A DNA stretch of 10,184 nucleotides from JBEBBU01 sp041158225 (GTDB lineage Bacteria > Pseudomonadota > Gammaproteobacteria > Methylococcales > Methylococcaceae), in NCBI GenBank assembly GCA_041158225.1, contig JBEBBU010000069.1, positions 1-10,184 on the forward strand, written 5' to 3'. The notes beneath the pieces are model-generated. The model was not told where the DNA came from. It did no database searches and worked only from the letters and a program-made list of their open reading frames with translations. The position numbers were made by a program, and so were the translations under genes. Shown here piece after piece: positions 6,322 through 10,184 of the stretch; position 1 is the stretch's first letter; each line of letters begins with the position of its first letter.

Positions 6322-9300
6322 TAACCACCTCCTGTCAAGCTGGCAGAATAATTCAGCTGAACCCCGCCAGCCCCATAAAGCCTTTTCAGCCTTGCGATAA
6401 GCTCATCCGTGGGATGCACACGCCACTGATTGCCAAGCTGCAGGCTGGCCGTTGCTGTTGTATTGCTGAATACCAGCTGTATGGCAGTCCTGCCGCCAAG
6501 AAAAGGCGACAGACATTTCTGTATCTGGGCAATGTGCGCGCCCGGTGCCATACGGGCAGCCAGCACCTGCCAGTCCAGTTCGATGTTTTTCAGACGAATC
6601 TCGCGAGCCTGCTCGAACAGCATGAACTGTTCTACATTGACGCGCCAGCGCGAAGCAAAATCGTCATAACCCAGAACACCCTCGACAAATACCACGGCAT
6701 CTTCTTTCAGAAGGGCACGAAACCTGTCGTAAACTTCGGCATAAAGCACAATCTGCATGCGGCCGGTACGGTCATCAAGCAGGGCAGATGCCATCTTGTT
6801 ACCGTTTTTCAGTGACCGCTCCTGAATTTCCAGTACCAGTCCACCCAGCGAAACCCGTGTCTCATTATGACGCCCTGAGCGTTCAGGTGGTTCCCCGCCC
6901 AATGCGCCAAGACGATGCGGTGTCCACTGCCGCAACTCTGCCTCATAAGGTGTAATGGGATGACCGCTGAGATAAAGGCCAAGTGTGGCTTTTTCATGGG
7001 CCAGACGCTCTGACTCCGTCCACTCAGTCTGGGAACCAGGTACAGGATCAGCAGGTTTCTCAGGAACGACATCCATGAGAAGTTCGCCAAAAAAGTCGGT
7101 CTGCCCCCCAGAACACATTTCACCGTGCTGCTCAGCGGCTTTCATGGTCAGTGGCAATACGGCAAGCAGTGCCGCCCTGTTGCGATCCAGACCATCCATG
7201 GCACCGCCACGTATCAGTGCCTCAATCACGCGCCGGTTGACTTTGCGTCCGTCCACTCGGCGACAGAAATCACCAAGGCTGGCAAAAGTACCGCCCCGTT
7301 GACGCTCAGCCAGGATCTCCTCAATGGCCGACAGGCCGACACCTTTCATGGCGCCCAGGCCATACAGTACCGACCGGGGAGAAGGCACGGTAAAATGTGC
7401 AGCAGAAATATTGATGTCAGGCGCCAGTACTTCAATCCTGAGTTCGCGACACTCTTCGATCAGCACAACAATCTTGTCCGTATTATCCATGTCAGCAGAC
7501 AGTACTGCCGCCATGAACTCGCCAGGAAAGTGGGCCTTGAGCCAGGCTGTCTGGTAAGAAAGCAGGGCATAAGCCGCCGAGTGCGACTTGTTAAAGCCAT
7601 AACCGGCAAACTTTTCCATCAGGTCAAAGATGTAGTTGGCTACTTCAGCCGACACATCCTTGGCTACAGCACCAGTCACAAAACTGCTGCGCTGTTTTGC
7701 CATCTCTTCAGGTTTCTTTTTGCCCATGGCGCGGCGCAGCATGTCAGCACCACCAAGGGTGTAACCCGCCATGTCGCGGGCAATCTGCATGACCTGCTCC
7801 TGATAGAGGATGACACCGTTGGTAGGGCCAAGGATAGGCTCAAGCACGGGATGCGGATATTCAGCTTTCATGCGCCCGTGTTTGACATTGATATAGTCGT
7901 CTACCATGCCAGACTGTAGAGGCCCTGGCCTGAACAGTGCCACCAGAGCGATAATATCCTCGAAAGAATCAGGCATCAGACGCCTGATCAGATCTTTCAT
8001 GCCGCGTGATTCAAGCTGAAAAATGGCTGTGGTCGCACAGTTTTTCAGCAGGCGGTAGGTCGCGGCATCATTGGTAGGTACCGCATTGATATCTACAGCC
8101 ACTTCCCCGGCGGCAGTTCGCCTGGCATTGATGTCACGCAGTGCCCAGTCAATAATGGTCAGTGTACGCAGTCCCAGAAAGTCAAACTTGACCAGGCCCA
8201 CGGCCTCAACATCATCCTTGTCAAACTGCGTGACCAGATTATCCCCGCCTGGCTCGCAATAGAGCGGCGCAAAATCCACCAGTCTGGATGGCGCAATGAC
8301 CACACCACCAGCGTGCTTGCCTGGATTACGTGTCAGGCCTTCAAGCTGTCTTGCAAGATCAAGCAGTCCCCGCACCTCTTCCTCATGCTCATAGAGGCGC
8401 TTCAGGTCAGGACTGTCTTCAAGCGCCTTATCAAGCGTCATCCCCAATTCAAAGGGAATCAGTTTGGCGATACGGTCTACAAAATTATAAGGATGGCCGA
8501 GCACGCGCCCCACGTCCCTGACCACAGCTTTGGCTGCCATACTGCCATAGGTAATGATCTGGGATACGCGCTCACGCCCGTACCTGGATGCCACATAGTC
8601 GATCACCTCATCACGACGCTCCATGCAGAAATCGATATCGAAATCAGGCATGGAAACACGCTCAGGATTCAGAAAGCGCTCAAACAGAAGGTCATAACTG
8701 ATGGGATCAAGATCTGTGATCTTGAGCGCATAGGCCACCAGAGAACCTGCGCCTGATCCACGGCCCGGACCTACCGGGATCCCCTGATGCTTGGCCCACT
8801 GAATAAAGTCAGCCACGATGAGGAAGTAACCGGTAAAACCCATATTGATGATCACGGAAAGCTCGAGTTCCAGCCTTTCATGGTAGCTTGCCGCCCGGGC
8901 AGGCTCCTGACCACCTGGCAGGCTGATCAGGCGCTGCCTTAGGCCCTCTCTGGACTCCTCCTGAAAAAACTGCTCAGGCGTCATGCCCTCAGGCACGGGG
9001 AATTCGGGAAGATAGTTCTTGCCCGTTTCTACCTCAAGATTGCAGCGTTTGGCAATTTCAACCGTATTGGCCAGGGCTTCCGGCAGATCGCGAAAAAGCT
9101 CCACCATTTCTTCGGCACTACGCAGATACTGCTGGCTGGAATAGTCACGCGGACGACGCTCATCATCCAGGGTACGCCCCTGGTAGATACATACTCTGGC
9201 CTCGTGCGCATAAAAATCTTCCGGCGCCAGAAAACAGACATCATTGGTGGCCACGACTGGCGTATCGGTTGCAAGCGCAAGCTCGCATGCATGCCCCAGA

Positions 9301-9905
9301 TAGGCTGTTTCGTCTGCACGGCCAGTACGGGTAAGTTCGAGATAAAAACGGTCATCGAAGATTTCGCGCCATGCATCCAGAAACTGCCGTGCGCGCTGAT
9401 CCTGACCACGCAACAGGTTCTGGCCGATGTCACCCGCTCTTCCACCCGAAAGCGCAAGAAGGCCACGCGACAGATCTGGCAGCCATTCCCGGCGCAACCG
9501 GGGGATCCCCAGATGCTGGTTTTCCAGATAACTTCTGGAAATCAGTTCGGTGAGATTGCGATACCCTTCAACATTCTGCACCAGCAATGTCAGGCGGCTG
9601 GGTGCTTCAGGCGCAGCAGGATTATCAATCCAGACATCCGCACCCGCAATGGGTTTAACCCCACCTGCCATGGCCGCCTTGTAAAACTTGACCAGACCGA
9701 AAAGATTGCCCTGATCTGTGACCGCCACCGCAGGCATACCAAGAGCAGCAACCCGTTTGACCAGTGGCTTGATGCGGATCAGGCCGTCAGAAAGGGAATA
9801 CTCCGTATGCAGCCGCAGATGTACAAATGAAAAAGACAGAATCAGGTCTCCCTGAGACCCAGACGCTCTCCGCGATAACTGTCCTCGGTCACACTGGCGA
9901 TCCAT
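6321..9905 (-). CDS. dnaE: DNA polymerase III alpha subunit (replicative polymerase); true start uncertain
   Basis: DnaE is the catalytic subunit of the bacterial replicase. Numbered from the ATG at 9905, the PHP domain starts at about 27 (FVHLRLHTEYSLSDG, then GMPAVAVTDQGN). As in E. coli, the first canonical metal His is Arg (residue 31), so PHP nuclease activity is unlikely. The palm has MPDFDIDFCMERRDEVIDYV with catalytic Asp423 and Asp425, and KFDFLGLRTLTII with Asp575 (E. coli 401, 403 and 555). The clamp-binding motif QTDFF is at 935-939, after a helix-hairpin-helix region. An OB fold follows at about 1016-1096, then a C-terminal tail. Total length is 1194 residues, or about 1172 if translation starts at the homology boundary. 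The ATG at 9905 is the only standard start codon upstream of the conserved region, but it lacks a ribosome site and adds a 22-residue unlikely extension inside rmlB. The probable real start lies at 9845-9837 (CTG, ATT or CTG). The gene overlaps rmlB upstream, and grxC follows with a one-base overlap. Confidence 0.95.
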   Translation of the reverse strand: MDRQCDRGQLSRRASGSQGDLILSFSFVHLRLHTEYSLSDGLIRIKPLVKRVAALGMPAVAVTDQGNLFGLVKFYKAAMAGGVKPIAGADVWIDNPAAPEAPSRLTLLVQNVEGYRNLTELISRSYLENQHLGIPRLRREWLPDLSRGLLALSGGRAGDIGQNLLRGQDQRARQFLDAWREIFDDRFYLELTRTGRADETAYLGHACELALATDTPVVATNDVCFLAPEDFYAHEARVCIYQGRTLDDERRPRDYSSQQYLRSAEEMVELFRDLPEALANTVEIAKRCNLEVETGKNYLPEFPVPEGMTPEQFFQEESREGLRQRLISLPGGQEPARAASYHERLELELSVIINMGFTGYFLIVADFIQWAKHQGIPVGPGRGSGAGSLVAYALKITDLDPISYDLLFERFLNPERVSMPDFDIDFCMERRDEVIDYVASRYGRERVSQIITYGSMAAKAVVRDVGRVLGHPYNFVDRIAKLIPFELGMTLDKALEDSPDLKRLYEHEEEVRGLLDLARQLEGLTRNPGKHAGGVVIAPSRLVDFAPLYCEPGGDNLVTQFDKDDVEAVGLVKFDFLGLRTLTIIDWALRDINARRTAAGEVAVDINAVPTNDAATYRLLKNCATTAIFQLESRGMKDLIRRLMPDSFEDIIALVALFRPGPLQSGMVDDYINVKHGRMKAEYPHPVLEPILGPTNGVILYQEQVMQIARDMAGYTLGGADMLRRAMGKKKPEEMAKQRSSFVTGAVAKDVSAEVANYIFDLMEKFAGYGFNKSHSAAYALLSYQTAWLKAHFPGEFMAAVLSADMDNTDKIVVLIEECRELRIEVLAPDINISAAHFTVPSPRSVLYGLGAMKGVGLSAIEEILAERQRGGTFASLGDFCRRVDGRKVNRRVIEALIRGGAMDGLDRNRAALLAVLPLTMKAAEQHGEMCSGGQTDFFGELLMDVVPEKPADPVPGSQTEWTESERLAHEKATLGLYLSGHPITPYEAELRQWTPHRLGALGGEPPERSGRHNETRVSLGGLVLEIQERSLKNGNKMASALLDDRTGRMQIVLYAEVYDRFRALLKEDAVVFVEGVLGYDDFASRWRVNVEQFMLFEQAREIRLKNIELDWQVLAARMAPGAHIAQIQKCLSPFLGGRTAIQLVFSNTTATASLQLGNQWRVHPTDELIARLKRLYGAGGVQLNYSASLTGGG
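6328..6333 (-). promoter_or_regulatory. Perfect Shine-Dalgarno sequence of grxC inside dnaE
   Basis: AGGAGG on the minus strand, six nucleotides before the grxC ATG and within the last dnaE codons (the Gly-Gly-Gly end). It is the strongest ribosome site in the window. Confidence 0.75.
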
Positions 9906-10184
9906 ACATCATGATCAAGATACCAGCGGACAGTCTTGCGAAGACCTGATTCAAACGACTCTTCCGGCAACCATCCAAGTTCTTTCTGCATACGTGTCGC
10001 ATCAATCGCATAGCGCATATCATGTCCAGGACGATCCGTGACGAACTGGATCAGCTGGCGATGCGGTACATGCGGCGAATCTGGCAGCATCTCATCGAGC
10101 AGTCCACAGATCGTTTCGACTACCTGCAGATTGGTTTTTTCGTTATGTCCGCCAATGGTATAAACCTCGCCAGGCGTCCCATTC
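9842..10184 (-). CDS. rmlB: dTDP-glucose 4,6-dehydratase, C-terminal 113 residues (5' end outside window)
   Basis: RmlB (RfbB) converts dTDP-glucose to dTDP-4-keto-6-deoxyglucose, the second step of dTDP-L-rhamnose synthesis for lipopolysaccharide or exopolysaccharide. The visible part holds the family's C-terminal substrate-binding region: VYTIGGHNEKTNLQVV, DRPGHDMRYAIDATRMQKELGW and ESFESGLRKTVRWYL. These align closely with E. coli RfbB as I remember it. The nucleotide-binding Gly motif and catalytic Tyr/Lys lie in the missing part. The frame is entered at 10183 and ends with TGA at 9844-9842. Other rml genes may lie to the right of the window. The gene runs into dnaE with an overlap and seems to share a transcript with it. 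Confidence 0.93.
   Translation of the reverse strand, partial: NGTPGEVYTIGGHNEKTNLQVVETICGLLDEMLPDSPHVPHRQLIQFVTDRPGHDMRYAIDATRMQKELGWLPEESFESGLRKTVRWYLDHDVWIASVTEDSYRGERLGLRET
9845..9859 (-). promoter_or_regulatory. Hairpin sequestering the dnaE Shine-Dalgarno at the rmlB stop
   Basis: On the minus strand GGTCTC and GAGACC (6 bp, perfect) flank AGG. The only purine-rich ribosome site before dnaE, AGGGAG (9853-9848), sits in the loop and 3' arm. It lies 2, 5 and 8 nt before the candidate start codons CTG (9845), ATT (9842) and CTG (9839). A three-base loop is tight but possible. Ribosomes finishing rmlB would open the hairpin, which fits translational coupling. Confidence 0.45.

Noticed and set aside
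7125..7919. A 264-codon open frame on the plus strand, and another at 9204-9830
   Set aside because: Both lie opposite conserved DnaE domains and look like shadows of its codon usage. Neither has a ribosome site or a recognisable motif.
9812..9845. Degenerate PHP metal site in DnaE (Arg in place of the first His) as a novelty
   Set aside because: E. coli DnaE has the same loss (HLRVH), and it is usual in proteobacteria that use a separate DnaQ proofreader.
1..10184. CRISPR array, insertion sequence, prophage or defence system
   Set aside because: There are no regularly spaced repeats, no transposase or integrase frames and no terminal repeats. The genes are housekeeping, efflux and periplasmic oxidase types.

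Overview
All genes in this window read on the minus strand, so biological order runs right to left. The gene content is that of a betaproteobacterium: the DnaE sequence, the rml-type sugar-nucleotide gene and the RND pump all fit. The two periplasmic copper-type proteins at the left end recall ammonia oxidisers of the Nitrosomonas/Nitrosospira type. That genus-level guess is from memory and is not proven by the sequence.

Right block (10184 to 1922): a tightly packed, probably co-transcribed series. It runs from the 3' end of rmlB (dTDP-glucose 4,6-dehydratase) to dnaE (replicative DNA polymerase III alpha), grxC (a CGYC-type glutaredoxin), a membrane-fusion protein and an RND/HAE1 efflux transporter. 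Junctions overlap or are separated by only 4 nt. dnaE lies between a cell-envelope sugar gene and an efflux/thiol module instead of its familiar lpxB-rnhB-dnaE-accA setting. The rmlB/dnaE junction is odd. No standard start codon lies near the conserved DnaE N-terminus, and the only good Shine-Dalgarno sequence sits inside a small perfect hairpin at the end of rmlB. dnaE translation therefore looks coupled to rmlB.

Left block (1921 to 1): a short intergenic region with small palindromes, then an uncharacterised exported protein (1744-1145), then a perfect 12-bp hairpin and a cluster of TGATG/CATCA palindromes. Last comes the start of a periplasmic multicopper oxidase (978 to the left edge), whose 3' end is outside the window. 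The exported protein is predicted to be cut so that its mature chain begins with His, has two cysteines and ends in a C-terminal membrane anchor. Next to a multicopper oxidase this suggests a periplasmic copper pair, but its function is unknown.

There is no CRISPR array, insertion sequence, tRNA or rRNA, and no gene on the plus strand that I can support. No gene-free stretch exceeds 300 bases; the two gaps (979-1144 and 1745-1921) hold the inverted repeats listed. The most notable points are the exported His-first protein beside the oxidase, the dnaE start arrangement and the CGYC glutaredoxin.
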